The position numbers and the translations under genes are program-made. From Paraescarpia echinospica (lineage: Eukaryota; Annelida; Polychaeta; Sabellida; Siboglinidae), in contig CM034533.1 of assembly GCA_020002185.1 (NCBI GenBank), forward strand, positions 47,238,719-47,302,718: DNA of 64,000 bases, given 5' to 3'. The notes below the pieces were generated by a model. The model was not told the origin of the DNA. It saw nothing but the letters and a program-made list of their open reading frames with translations, and made no database searches. Below are positions 9,665-20,988 of the stretch, piece after piece. Positions within the stretch are counted from its first letter, which is position 1; each line of letters starts with the position of its first letter.

Positions 9665-12559
9665 ACTACTGTAATGGATTTAAAGGTTTTATGCCCTTCT
9701 TAAAAGATGTGTTAATGGAATGTGATATACTGTGCCTACAAGAGCTTATGCTCACTAAACAAGGTTGCCATATACTAAACACCTGTCACGAAGGTTATGT
9801 GGGTTATGGTGTTTCTCCTGTAGATGCATCTTGTGGTATTTTAACTGGTAAACCGTATGGTGGTGTAGGTTTTTTATGGAAACATTCCCTTGATCAATAC
9901 ATCACCATTCTTGACCAGTGCTATGATTGGCTATGCGGCATAAGAATTTGTTGGGGTAACAAGGAGTATTATCTACTAAACGTATATTTACCTTATGAAT
10001 GCGAGGAAAACAGGGACAAGTTCAATGATTATATGTCAAAAATTGCTGTATATGTTAATAATATTAATAGCTCGTGCATCACAATTGTTGGTGATTTTAA
10101 CGCGGATATTTCCAAGAAATCAGTTTTTGGGAATATCTTAATTGATTTCTGCAAAGAATTTACTCTGGCTATATGTGATCAAGATACTCTCCCAATAGAC
10201 ACATATACATACGTTAGTTCTGCCTGGGGAACTACATCATGGCTAGACCATATCATATGTACCGCGGATGCGAAGGATTGCCTATCTAACATGTCCATAC
10301 TTTATGATGTTATTTATTCTGATCACCACCCGATATCGTTCAGCATAGACAGTGATATTCTACCAGAATGCGTTAGTGGTAGTGGCAATACTAATGAGAG
10401 TAAGCAAGGCTTACAGTGGGACAGATTAAACCCACAAGATATTGATGCATATAGAGAATGCACGAACGTTGAATTGAGCAAACTGAATGTTCCACCGGGT
10501 GTTAGATGCAATGATCCCAATTGTCATAACTGTAATCATCATGATGATCTCGATGACTTTTACAATTCTATCGTGATTACATTGAAGAGGTGTGGTCACA
10601 CACTCCGGTCAAATCGCAAAGGTGCTTATAAGTATAATGTTGTACCAGGTTGGAACGAGCGAGTGAAAGAGCTTCATTGTGCAGCCCGTGATGCTTACTG
10701 TATATGGAAAGAGACTGGTAAACCTAGACAAGGTGACATTTTTAATGTTATGAAATTATCCAGAATGAAATTCAAACAGGCGATCAGAAAATGTAAAAGG
10801 GAGAAAGAAACTATCATTGCTGATAACATTGCAGAACAGTTGTGTCAGAAAGACCACCGCAAATTCTGGAAAGAAATTAAGCACTGTACGAACAGTAAAG
10901 TAAAACTTCCGACAAACATTGATAATATACACGGTGACGTAAACATCGGGTCAATGTGGAAGCATCATTATGAACATTTATTTAATGATGTGGAGGATAG
11001 TCGATGTGATAAAGTTTGTTATGACTGTTCCACTGACAATACAGGAATGACTGTTGGTGCAGTTGAACTGATGGATATTATTAATGGACTCTCAAAAAAT
11101 AAGTCACCAGGTCTGGACGGTATCAGTGCAGAACATATTAAGTTCGCTGATTATCAACTCGCTGTGCTTTTGTCTATCCTTGTGTCTTCGATTCTGGTGC
11201 ATGGTTATTTACCAAAAGAAATGTCACAGTCTGTTATTGTACCAATTATTAAAGACAAAAATAGACGAGTAAACGACAAAGGGAATTATAGGCCAATATG
11301 TCTATCGAATATATTTTCGAAGATAATAGACACTGTTCTTTTTAACAGAATGAAAATGTACTTGGAAACCACTCCTAATCAATTTGGCTTTAAGCCTAAA
11401 CATGGAACGGAGTTATGCGTGTTTGCATTTAAGGAATTATTAAGGTTCTACACTGAACATGGTTCAGCTATGCACGTCGCATTTTTAGATGCATCAAAGG
11501 CGTTTGATCGTGTCAACCGAAATAAACTTATAACGAAACTAGAACAACGAAATGTACCGAACTATATCTTAAGAATACTCAGCAATGAATTCAATAATCA
11601 ATGTGTATGCATACGATGGGGAAATACCTACTCGGACTTCTTCTCGGTAGGCAATGGTGTTAAGCAAGGTGGGAAGTTATCCCCTTTGCTTTTTAACATT
11701 TATATGGATAATCTGAGTATACAACTGCACAAAAAACAAATCGGTTGTAGTCTTGGTAACATGGTTGTTAATCACCTTATATACGCCGATGATCTACTTC
11801 TGTTTGCACCTTCTGCTAAAGGACTACAAACACTACTAGACATGTGTTACTCATATGGATGTGAGCACGATGTGCAATACAATGCGAGTAAATCCCTGGT
11901 CATGTACTTTGAATCTAGAAAGTCAAATCTGTCTAAAGAAATGACATTAGGAGGAAAGAAGTTAAACTTTGCCACCTCTTGTAAATATCTTGGACATGTC
12001 ATTTCTAATAACTTGTCTGATGAGTCTGACATGCAAGCCAAAGTGAGACTTTTGTATGCCAAGAGTAACATGTTACGTCAAAAGTTTCACTTTTGTTCAA
12101 CTGCTGTAAAAAATAAGCTATTTACAGCGTATTTTGGTAATATCTATATGTGTGCGTTATGGGTGAACTTTAGAAAAGTTAATTTTCATCAATTCATTGT
12201 TGCATATAACAACTCTTTCAGGATATTGAACAATTTGCCCATGAGATGTAGCGCTAGCCACATGTTTGCTACAGCTAATGTCAGCTCGGGTAAATGTGTA
12301 ATCAGAAAGGCTATTTTTAGCTTAATGAATAGGATTGACATGTCTTTGAATCCCATTATTTATAGCATTAAAACTAGCGACGTGTATTGTACTTCGAAAC
12401 TGCGGCACCAGTGGGTCCGGGATTTATATAATTTTTAAACATATTGTTCTTATCTATGTATTTTTTTATTATTTACATACTTTTATTGATGTATTTGTAT
12501 ATATGGACATCATGATTGTCTGAAATAAATACATTATTATTATTATTATTATTACTACT
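9665..12559 (+). mobile_element. RTE/RTEX-like LINE insertion with 6-bp target duplication
   Basis: The element spans 9671-12553 and is bounded by ACTACT at 9665-9670 and 12554-12559. The CR1 text on both sides joins up when the element and one ACTACT are removed. The 3' end is a short UTR with 'aataaataca' and a (TTA)n tail at 12535-12553. The 5' end cuts into the start of the endonuclease, a typical shallow 5' truncation from incomplete reverse transcription. Confidence 0.9.
9691..12438 (+). CDS. LINE ORF2: APE endonuclease + reverse transcriptase (RTE/RTEX-like)
   Basis: A 915-residue frame without stops. The N-terminal third is an apurinic-like endonuclease. E18 sits in LCLQEL, D135 and N137 in GDFNAD, and the terminal D211/H212 in YSDHHP. 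Only the first few residues of the domain are missing, so the listed Met is simply the first available and not a proven start. A Cys/His cluster follows (DPNCHNCNHHDD). The reverse transcriptase runs from about residue 440, with SPGLDGI, the first Asp in FLDASKAFD, and the catalytic Y698-A-D-D701. The C-terminal 200 residues have no named domain. It would copy its own RNA at a nicked target. RTE/RTEX placement is from overall look and the TTA tail; a related clade such as Nimb is possible. The unbroken frame suggests recent insertion. Confidence 0.88.
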   Translation: MPFLKDVLMECDILCLQELMLTKQGCHILNTCHEGYVGYGVSPVDASCGILTGKPYGGVGFLWKHSLDQYITILDQCYDWLCGIRICWGNKEYYLLNVYLPYECEENRDKFNDYMSKIAVYVNNINSSCITIVGDFNADISKKSVFGNILIDFCKEFTLAICDQDTLPIDTYTYVSSAWGTTSWLDHIICTADAKDCLSNMSILYDVIYSDHHPISFSIDSDILPECVSGSGNTNESKQGLQWDRLNPQDIDAYRECTNVELSKLNVPPGVRCNDPNCHNCNHHDDLDDFYNSIVITLKRCGHTLRSNRKGAYKYNVVPGWNERVKELHCAARDAYCIWKETGKPRQGDIFNVMKLSRMKFKQAIRKCKREKETIIADNIAEQLCQKDHRKFWKEIKHCTNSKVKLPTNIDNIHGDVNIGSMWKHHYEHLFNDVEDSRCDKVCYDCSTDNTGMTVGAVELMDIINGLSKNKSPGLDGISAEHIKFADYQLAVLLSILVSSILVHGYLPKEMSQSVIVPIIKDKNRRVNDKGNYRPICLSNIFSKIIDTVLFNRMKMYLETTPNQFGFKPKHGTELCVFAFKELLRFYTEHGSAMHVAFLDASKAFDRVNRNKLITKLEQRNVPNYILRILSNEFNNQCVCIRWGNTYSDFFSVGNGVKQGGKLSPLLFNIYMDNLSIQLHKKQIGCSLGNMVVNHLIYADDLLLFAPSAKGLQTLLDMCYSYGCEHDVQYNASKSLVMYFESRKSNLSKEMTLGGKKLNFATSCKYLGHVISNNLSDESDMQAKVRLLYAKSNMLRQKFHFCSTAVKNKLFTAYFGNIYMCALWVNFRKVNFHQFIVAYNNSFRILNNLPMRCSASHMFATANVSSGKCVIRKAIFSLMNRIDMSLNPIIYSIKTSDVYCTSKLRHQWVRDLYNF

Positions 12560-13290
12560 CAACTGTGGCTCACATATCTTGACATTGTCTTACACATTCT
12601 CACCCTTGGTTGGTTCTAGCTCATGTTGAGAAATGAAACTATATTGGACTTAAACTAAAAACTTGTTGTCCTCAATCCCCTCTTTAGAGATTTCCATTGT
12701 ATATGCCCATAGCTAAAATCCCCCCATAATAATACATTCCCGTTTGCTCACTTCCCTTATACCGTTTTGTTCTTTTTCATTCTCTTCTATGCTTATGTTT
12801 GGACTTCAATAAACTAACCCAACTGGTGACGGTGAGTTTCCTGTAACTACGTAACACCAAACAGCTTCTTCGCAATCTGCTTCGCTTTCTAAATTTATTT
12901 CATCAGCCTGGCTAGATGCTTTAATATATAATATAACTCCACCTCCCTTTCTTCCAATTCTATCTTTCCTAAACATTATATATCCTGGCAGTCCCAATTC
13001 GGCATCTGATATATCGGTGGTGGCTCATGCTTCGGTTATACCTTTTATGTGAGGGCAAATTCTTCTACCATAATGTTTAGTTGATTTATTTTGTTTTCTA
13101 TGCTCTTTGCATTTAAGCAAACACAGTTATATCCAGCTTCAGAACAGTTTTTTAGACTGTTCTATGCTGATTTATTTGAGTTGTGCCTCCAGTTTCAGGC
13201 TTCTCTGCGAGTCCCCTGCGAATCTAGTTTAAATAGATGCAACCTGTCCAACTGTCAACAGATTCAACACAGTAAAAACAAAAGATAACA
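12560..13290 (-). mobile_element. CR1 fragment, minus strand, end of ORF1 and endonuclease start
   Basis: Continuation of the copy cut at 9664. The minus strand at 12997-12806 reads the endonuclease with RKDRIGRKGGGVILYIK, as in ORF2 of the full-length copy. 13130-13290 matches the ORF1/ORF2 junction, including the 'aaatagatgcaacctgtcc' text. Substitutions and frame breaks show it is inactive. Confidence 0.85.
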
Positions 13291-13814
13291 TTATTTAAAT
13301 CCACTTATTTCGATGTACTTTATGTACATATATCCAGTATTTTCTTCCATTTTTTCAAAATGTTATTTGCCTAAATCATATTTTTCAATCTTATGCTTGT
13401 TTTGTCAGGTGCCAAAACCAACATACTTCCTCATTTTCAAAACATGATCCCTCGAAAAATAGTTATTCACACCCCTCTCATATTTTGTACATTTATTATA
13501 AATGTTATTTTCCTTGGGCAAGTGTAATATTATGAAATTCAAGCTATTAATTAAAAATTGATGTAGGTCAAAATGTCATTTTTATAATAAAGTGCGTGCC
13601 CTATCCTAGATAATTGTATTGCTTCGATGGCACGAGTATACTTAAAAATGTATTACTCTAATTGAAGTGACAAGTTAACATTTCCAATTCTGCGGACTGA
13701 AAGTTGAAACATGTGCGTGTGTTGTCAGCATTGCAGTGGGCTGTGGAATTGACTTATCCATCACGTGACCAGTTGGCTAGTAAAAACTCCGTCAATCCCT
13801 CTCATACCATCAAA
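13291..13814. other. AT-rich spacer, nothing recognised
   Basis: No domain, repeat or RNA signal stands out. It separates two CR1 fragments in opposite orientations. Confidence 0.5.
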
Positions 13815-14211
13815 AAGTCATATAGACGCATTGGAAATGATGAAGACTACAACATTTATAAAGAAGCACTTAACCAAGCTACAACTGAAATTAGAAATTC
13901 AAAGAGAAGCTATGAAAAAAAATTAGCCTGTAATATAAAACATGACAGCAAGAGTATTTATGCATATGTTCGGAGCAAACAGAACATTCAGGATAAGGTC
14001 GGTCCTCTAGAATATAATGCTGGAAATATAATATCAGAGGGATTCTTAATGGCAGAAGACCTGTATGAGTATTTTAATTCGTAGTTTACAGGGAAGATAT
14101 TACTTCACTGCCAGTACCAAAGGCTAATTTCAAAGGGGCGGAATCAAACTATTTAGGACAGTTAGTTGTAATCCCGGAAATTATAGCTAAGCAAATAACG
14201 GCTATGAAGGA
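13815..14211 (+). mobile_element. CR1 fragment, ORF2 linker region
   Basis: 13815-14084 reads the same linker as 21840-22100 (YNIYKEALNQATTEIRNSKR, then SEGFLMAEDL). It stops at the TAG just before position 14084 and is then out of frame. The copy is interrupted after ATGAAGGA (14204-14211) by a hAT-like insert and resumes at 15252. Confidence 0.85.
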
Positions 14212-15251
14212 CATGGCTGCCTAACATTACGGATTTTCCTTAATCATTACGGAAATTCACCTCAGATTACCGCATTACGGAAACTGCCGCCATATTACGG
14301 GAATACAAATATCCCTTTAGAAAATGATACACATTAAAGAATTTCTAAATTGATAAATAATGCCGCTCCAGATGCCCTGAACAAACTGTCATAATTCACT
14401 TGTTACAATTTATCAACAAATGTTTTGTCCACTACAATTTCTACGAAGTCAGTACGGTGACATCATCCAATGCTGTGCCTATGTACAATGTTACAATTGT
14501 GACTGCCACCAGTCCGCTAATGACTGCCTTGGCACGTGGCAGTGAGCATATTATTATGTCTGCATACGATAGTCAACAGCAATAATTACAGCGGCCAAAA
14601 TATCAGTGTCATTAATGCGCGTCAAGACATTAATACAATGTACAGGTGTAGAATTATGTAATGAAAGAAAGAAATTAAGACGACGTTAGGTAGAACCACT
14701 AAATTACATTAAATAGTTGTAATTGCAATATAAAACTATAATATTTTATTTAACTTTGTCATTGACTGTTAGGAATAATTATAATGTTTCCTGCTGTGTG
14801 TTGTAAATTTAGAAGCTCGTTGGATGATTATTGGCTATTTACTGGCGCTGTCTTTCCCACGGTGATGCTCTACAGACATAAACACTTGGGCAAGTATGGC
14901 CATGCATGCAATTTGACAGTTTTCATTAACAAAATGTAACTTATACTGGATGTTGTGAAACAAGCATCCCTTTGAAGTACTAACCAATGACCGTAACTGC
15001 CGACATGAGTTACAGTGTAGCAACACAATAAATATGTTGATAAAAGTGTATCTACATTTGATGATTAAATTAGAAAATTCCTGGATTCCCAGGCACCGTG
15101 AACAAGCTGGACTTGTCACTGTATCTACTTCAGAGAAAGGTGTGATTGGCAACCTTGTCGACGGGGAGCGGGGCGGGATGCAACGGGGGGGGGGAGGTGC
15201 GACGAGGGGTCATTACGGAAATTGTTTTTGTCAGATAGGCAGCCCTGACCT
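14212..15251. mobile_element. Non-autonomous hAT-like insertion in CR1
   Basis: A 1040-bp insert. The left end 'catggctgcctaac' mirrors the right end 'gataggcagccctgacc', and both ends carry 'cattacgg' words. The flanks are ATGAAGGA (14204-14211) and ATAAAGGA (15252-15259), one mismatch in 8, and removing the insert restores the CR1 text. Short inverted ends of CAGGGCTGCC type with an 8-bp duplication are usual for hAT. No transposase is present. A partly deleted copy sits at the same CR1 position at 46196-46853, so it entered before the segmental duplication. Confidence 0.7.
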
Positions 15252-16690
15252 ATAAAGGATAATAAATCTCCTGGAATCGATGGGATTCCACCCAAATTAC
15301 TATAGGAAATTGTAGAACAAATTAACATACTGCTTGCAACAGTTTTCAACTTGTTGTTAGAAGAGGGAGTGAATCCTTTAGAATGGAAAGAAGCAAACAT
15401 TATACCGTTATTTAAAAAAAGGTTCGAGAAACAAGTCAGAGAACTACATATCAGTGCGTTTAACATCGGTGATTTGCAAATTATTAGAAAGGCTCATTAA
15501 AGTTGTTAAACATTTCTTGATAAACCCATCTCAACATGGATTTCTAAAAGCGAGGTCATGCTGATCAAATATGTTATGTATTTGAAGATATCACTAAGTG
15601 GGTAGACGAGGGATCACAAGTAGGTATAATCTATTTAGATTTTCAAAAAGCTTTCGACAAAGTGCCACCTCAAATATTACTGCTTAAACTAAAGGCGCTT
15701 AGCATAGGAAATGGTGTAATTAACTGGGTAGAAAAATGGCTGATTGACAGAAGACAACGGGTAGTATTTGATGGGAGGCTTCAAACTGGAAATCAGTTTT
15801 GAGTGGGGTATCACAGGGATCAGTACTGGGACCCATATCATTCTTAATATATATCAACGATTTCGATGATGATATAACAAGTAAGGTGTTGAAATCTGCG
15901 GATGATACAACAGTGTTTAGAAGGATGATGGAGATAGACAGCATTTACAAAATGATCTTGATAGGTTGATCAAATGGTCTGAAAATGGGGGGGTACTGCA
16001 CTAGTTAAGTACTACTGTAAAAGGTAATGACTTAGGGTTAGCCATTAGAGCTGATATGAAGGTTTCAGAGTAGAGTGGAATCGCAGCTTCAAATGGAAAT
16101 CAAACACTTCCATTAATTAAACGAAATATAGCATATAAAGAAAAAGAACTAATAACACCGCTGTACAAAACAATAATTATGCCTCATTGATGATATTGTA
16201 CACAAGCGTGGAGGCCATATCGCAAAAAGGACGTATATATGCTAGAGCGAATACAGATGAGAGCGACTAAAAGTATATCAAAACTGAGGAATAGATCTTA
16301 GTTACGAAATACGCTTAAAAGAATGTGGTTTAATAACACTAGAGACTAGATAGAAGTGTTTAAAATATTGAATGGTTATGAAAATATTAATAGAAGTATT
16401 TGTTCTCATTCAAGAAACATAGAAGGACTAGAGGACATGAAGTTACATTAGTAAAGGAGCAGTGTAGCTTAGATATAAGTAAGTTCTAATTTTCACAAAG
16501 GACTGTAAATGAATGGAACAGATTATCTGCTGATTGTGTGGGTACTAGTAATGTGAATATGTTTAAAAATAAATTAGACACATACCTCAGAAGGGCGGGA
16601 TTCACGTAGATAAAAAGGGTCGGACTCTCGATAAGCCAAATGGCTTCCTTGGCCACCTGCCATCTAGATTTTATTCTCTAGGTGCCAATC
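15252..16690 (+). pseudogene. CR1 RT and 3' UTR, heavily decayed
   Basis: Resumes the CR1 frame at SPGIDGIPPKL-like text and runs through RT to the 3' UTR. Frame breaks are common: a stop within the FADD region (CGDDT by nucleotide change near 15897), a large internal deletion around 15980-16010 that removes the text before 'agtactactgtaaaag', and many substitutions. It ends with the 'cttcctt...aatcttgtt' CR1 terminus. The same copy in segment B is 46854-48449 plus 56115-56610. Confidence 0.85.
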
Positions 16691-18867
16691 TTGTTAAAAA
16701 TGAATGCCGGGGTTTGGACATTTCGTCATATATTTTGTTGAAATTCTCGTCATAAAAGTGGTTGCAGTTTTTATGATAAAAACATAAAACCATACCTAAA
16801 GTGACAACGGGAATGTTTGATTTATGTGATGTAATGCAGCAATTGTAACGTAATTTAACTATATAAATGTAAGTTCTTGAAATCGCAATATTCTACATAC
16901 ATGTTACCCTATATATCTCCGTCAGTTTTGTATTTATGCGGGCTGAAATTGTGTATGGGTTAGGGTTGTTTGTCTGCTATCTAGCAGACCCATTATGGTA
17001 GTTCGTAGATTTATATTTTTCGAAATTCTTTTGGGGTTGTATGTGTTAAATTAGAGGTCAGAATTTCAAAATGGCACTTAAATCTCCGTCAGTTTCGCAT
17101 ATGTTTCCCGAAGCGTTGGGTTAAAGAATCTGGACTTGGGGTGTCACATACATCTGACTGCCTTTTTTTCGAGTAAGTCAGCTAGTATGTACACAGTAGG
17201 CCTACAACTTGCAATGTTTCTTAAATTATCTCTTTCCAAAAAATATGCTACAACATCGAAATGACGGCTTGTCATGGTCTTGATAAAAGCTCCCTGTCAG
17301 CCAAGTATCGCAGACACCAGCTCGAAGCGGCAGAATCCACGACTGGTCGACGGTTTTGCTGTTCTCTATACACCGAAGTGTGTAAACCAGACTTCTTTCA
17401 TACAATTGCTTACAATTGCTTTTACGGAGAGCAGTAGATGTACACGATCTCCATACATCAGTCTCGCTCGCTCGCTCGCACACTCAATGATGATACATCG
17501 TCCGACAGTGCCAGTCCTTCCTCACCGTCGGGATTCACCTTCTATCGGCGTCGTCTTGTCTCACACTGCCGTATACCTGCCAACTTATTTTCAATTCCGG
17601 GATATTCATATGCGGTTCAGCACGCTTCCCGTATCATGCTGCCTCATCGCGCTGTTTCAGATCGTGATATCGGAACACGAGGGGTGCTGTTGGCGATTTC
17701 TCACCGGAACGTCAGTGGTTCAGCACATCTCAGCACGACACCCGTGGTGTCGCGCTCTCTCGAAGAGGAGGAGGAGGGTGCTGTTGGAGATTGTAAGCGA
17801 AAGTCTGGGAGATTTGCCTGTATTCCGGGAGAAATTTGGGTGCAACATCAAAGAGACTCCCGGAAATTGCGGGAGAGTTGTCAGGCATACTTCCGCTTAC
17901 TGCCCCGGTTACGCTAGTCACCTCTTCTGATGATGTAGTAATCACTTTTCAAGTGGTTCTGTGAAATCATATTTGTTTCCATTAATGACACATTTAGTTG
18001 AAAGTTTAATAGAAATGAGAAGCGGCTACCTTTCTTTCTGAAATATAGCTATATAAGACACATCAATAAAAATACATGCTACAACAATATGATGGTATCC
18101 GGCACATTTAAGGACTAGTAAAACAATCACGACTAGTTATTTGTGAGTCAGCCAGTCCGACGGTCTTCTTCTCAGCTAAAACCTTTGTGCACCCTGCGAT
18201 TGGTTAAGGGAAGTCACTGGTGACCACGTCTACTGCTTTCTTCTCATCAAGAAATTTACTTAAATAGTCGAACATTTTAATTAGTTGTGTTTCTCTTGAT
18301 CTTTCGGCATGGATGCCATGTTGGTGGTCAGTCAAAATGTGACGCTGTTTACGGTGTTTTATAACAAGTGAGTAGGCCACATCGTAAGAATTACGTAGAT
18401 ATGCCAGAAAGAGTGAAGAACAGAGTAAACAGTATAACAAGTAAATGTAAATTCTTATATAGCGCAGTATGCAGTCCTTAGGACTACTCAAATTATCCCA
18501 GAACTGAGAGACTGTTACAACCGATACTGTAATAATCGTCTGATAATGTAATAAGTGCCTGATACTATAATAAAATCAATCGGTAATGTAATAAGTGCCC
18601 GATACAGTAATAACATCAACCGATTATGTAGTAAACCTCCTTCCCGATACTGTAATAATTGTTGACTTATAATGTAATTACATAGAAATTTCATTTAAAC
18701 TTTGTCAATTTCGTGGATTTCGTCCATTTCGCCTGTCATATTTTTGATGAATATTTTGTAATCGTGTTATACTCGGGCCGGGCTCGGGATTACAGTTAAG
18801 CTGTCGGGTTTGGCGTGTACTCATTTTGCGGGGCTGTGTGTTGTCTCTAACTGTTAGGTGCGGACCG
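16691..18867. repeat. Segmental duplication A, non-coding block
   Basis: Matches 56620-58345 in order and orientation. Landmarks are 'ggacatttcgtc', 'atatctccgtcagtttt', 'gtaggcctacaacttgcaatgtt', 'gaagcggctacctttctttctg', 'tatagcgcagtat' and 'gggctgtgt.ttgtctctaactgtta'. Copy A has about 410 extra bases (about 17222-17635). A degenerate 30-40 bp repeat ('gataatgtaataagtg') lies at 18520-18690. Frames at 17274-17930 share words with 57010-57537 but conserve no single frame, so coding is not supported. Confidence 0.8.
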
Positions 18868-18984
18868 GCTCAAAACACTACCACACTACCTCGTGTTTTG
18901 AGCGAACTTTCAATACATTACCGTAGTTTTTTTTAGCGTACCCTCAAAACACTACTGTTAATTCGAAAACACTACTGTTAATTG
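18868..18984. repeat. CAAAACACTAC-rich stretch at the CR1 insertion site
   Basis: Holds three forward and one inverted copy of 'caaaacactac'-like words. Three more lie just after the CR1 (25967-26015), and inverted ones are at 29672-29710 and 59272-59310. It may be the terminus of an older element into which the CR1 inserted. Confidence 0.55.
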
Positions 18985-19603
18985 AATTCGAGGCTATATT
19001 TGGCGGAGATAGATCGTTGAAATTGGTGGTGTATCAAAGTTCATAAGCAAGTGGAATTACTGATTGATAAGTATTATTCTTGCCTTAATATCATTCATAA
19101 AGTAGCAGTAAACATATATTGAGTAGCAGTTGTGCTTAAAGTTAGTTAGATAAAGTATTTTAGGACACTTTAGTCTAGTGAGTGATAATAGGGTAAGTTA
19201 GCTTACGGCTACGATAAGTTTGTAAACAAGATTTAACAAACCTCGTTATGTGGTAGAATATATAGGTGATAAAGTAACAACCATAAACTACCTACATAAG
19301 ATAATATCTGTGTAAGTCAGTACCTGCTAGACATTTTGATAAGGTAGCTTTGTTGTTAAAATTAAGCATTTGCGATAATCGGGCGAACTAAGTTTATGTA
19401 GCTAGTGTCTCTCTTATTCGCTAGGGCGCTGTATAACCTAAATAAATAAGGCAGTCTAGCGTACGCAATCTTACGAAAAGTGTAACATTTGTGCACAGAA
19501 AACAGTCTTCTTAAAGACTACATAGACAGTGAATAGTGTAAACACAGTTGACAAAACTATTTTAAATAGCTAATTAGATTATTATTATTAAATAAATTCT
19601 GAT

Positions 19604-20824
19604 ATGGCGCCTTGCAAGCGGCAAGTCAAGGCAAAGAGACACTTGGTGTGCGACGACTGCCACAGTTGGGTGGATTTTGCCTTGTCCGGCTGTACGAAGT
19701 CATGGACAGAAACCAAGGAAGAGGGATTCACCTTTCAGTGCGTGGGGTGTTGGAAGGTGAAATGTCTGGAGAAAGAGGTAGCTAGGTTGGTAGATATTGT
19801 GAAGGGGATGGAGATGAGAATCAGCAAGGAGACAGATGGAATGGAGAGAGACGACAGGGATAAAGTTGGGAATACTGTGAAACTGAAGGAGCAGAGTAGT
19901 GGCAACAAGACCGAGGAAAGGAGACTGAGAGGAGGGAAGGTGATCGGAGGGGAAGAAAGTGGAGGATCGACGGCAGGAAATGTGACAGGTGTGAAGGTGG
20001 CAGGAGAGAAAGTGACCGTAGAGAAAGAGGTAGGAGGGAAAAAGAGACGGGAGAGGAGAGAAGGAAATGCAATGGGAGGAAAGATGACGGGAAGAAAGGA
20101 AGTGAGAGTACATGTGACAGAAGAGAAGTCGGGAGGGACGATGACAGGAAGAAAGGTGACAAGAGAAACAGCGTCAGGAAAGAATGGAACGGACGAGATT
20201 GTGACGGGAGAGCAGAAGACAGGGGAACAAGATTACAACCAGACAGATGCAAACCGTAGAAAGAGCTACACTGAGGCAGTGATTGAGGGGGCAATGAGGA
20301 AAGAGAGGGTGTTTATGGGCGATTCGATTATGAGAAAGACAGATAAGACTCTAAGCGAGGGGGAGGACGTCGTTGTTTGTCTACCGGGGGCTAGGATAGA
20401 ACATGTAACTGAAAGGGTAGAGAAGGTACTGGGGCATGGCAAGGGAGGGTCTATACTAGTACATGTAGGGACAAATAACGCAGAGAGGGAGGGAACAACT
20501 GGGATAGTTCAGAAGTACAGACAGTTAGTGAAGAAGTTAAAGAAGACAAGAGTAGAACAGATTATCCTCTCAGGAATTTTGCCAGTAATGGGAGGAAGGG
20601 GGCCGACATATAGAAACTGCAAGAGGATGGCGATCAACGCACTAGTTGAGCAGATGTGTAAAGAAGAGGGGGTGGGATTCGTAGATTTATGGGGATACTT
20701 TGTTGGGAGGGAAGATATGTACATGAGAGATGGCCTACATCTAAGTGGAAAGGGGGCAGCAGTTTTCTCAGAGAACTTGCTGCAATCTGTTGACAGTGGG
20801 ACAGGCTGCATCTATTTAAACTAG
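19604..20824 (+). CDS. CR1 ORF1: PHD-like Cys cluster + SGNH esterase domain
   Basis: 406 residues without interruption. Residues ~15-50 hold a PHD-like zinc-binding pattern (CDDCHSW, GC, CVGC). Residues ~60-225 are a low-complexity, charged Gly/Lys/Glu-rich linker with T-G-x-K-V type repeats, probably disordered. Residues ~232-395 form an SGNH/GDSL hydrolase domain: the nucleophile block has G239-D240-S241, the GTNN block is at 289-292, and the D376-x-x-H379 pair sits in DGLHLSGKG. Esterase domains in ORF1 are known in the CR1 clade; their role (lipid or RNP interaction) is unsettled. The start is the first Met of the frame, 620 bp into the element. ORF2 follows at once in another frame. Confidence 0.88.
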   Translation: MAPCKRQVKAKRHLVCDDCHSWVDFALSGCTKSWTETKEEGFTFQCVGCWKVKCLEKEVARLVDIVKGMEMRISKETDGMERDDRDKVGNTVKLKEQSSGNKTEERRLRGGKVIGGEESGGSTAGNVTGVKVAGEKVTVEKEVGGKKRRERREGNAMGGKMTGRKEVRVHVTEEKSGGTMTGRKVTRETASGKNGTDEIVTGEQKTGEQDYNQTDANRRKSYTEAVIEGAMRKERVFMGDSIMRKTDKTLSEGEDVVVCLPGARIEHVTERVEKVLGHGKGGSILVHVGTNNAEREGTTGIVQKYRQLVKKLKKTRVEQIILSGILPVMGGRGPTYRNCKRMAINALVEQMCKEEGVGFVDLWGYFVGREDMYMRDGLHLSGKGAAVFSENLLQSVDSGTGCIYLN

Positions 20825-20988
20825 ATTCGCAGGGGGGATTCACAGAGAAGCCTGAAACTGGAGGCATAGATAAAGACAGCAGAAATAAATCGGCAAAGAA
20901 CAGCCTGGAAAACTGTTCTGAATCAGGATATAAATGCATTTGTTTAAATGCAAGGAGCATAGTAAACAAAAGAAGTGAACTAAACATT

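Noticed and set aside
17274..17945. Overlapping 70-220 codon frames in segment A
   Set aside because: The corresponding region of segment B does not keep the same frame, and no domain is recognised.
19700..20987. Minus-strand Ser/Leu/Pro-rich frames opposite CR1 ORF1
   Set aside because: Shadow frames; the plus strand carries PHD-like and SGNH motifs in order.
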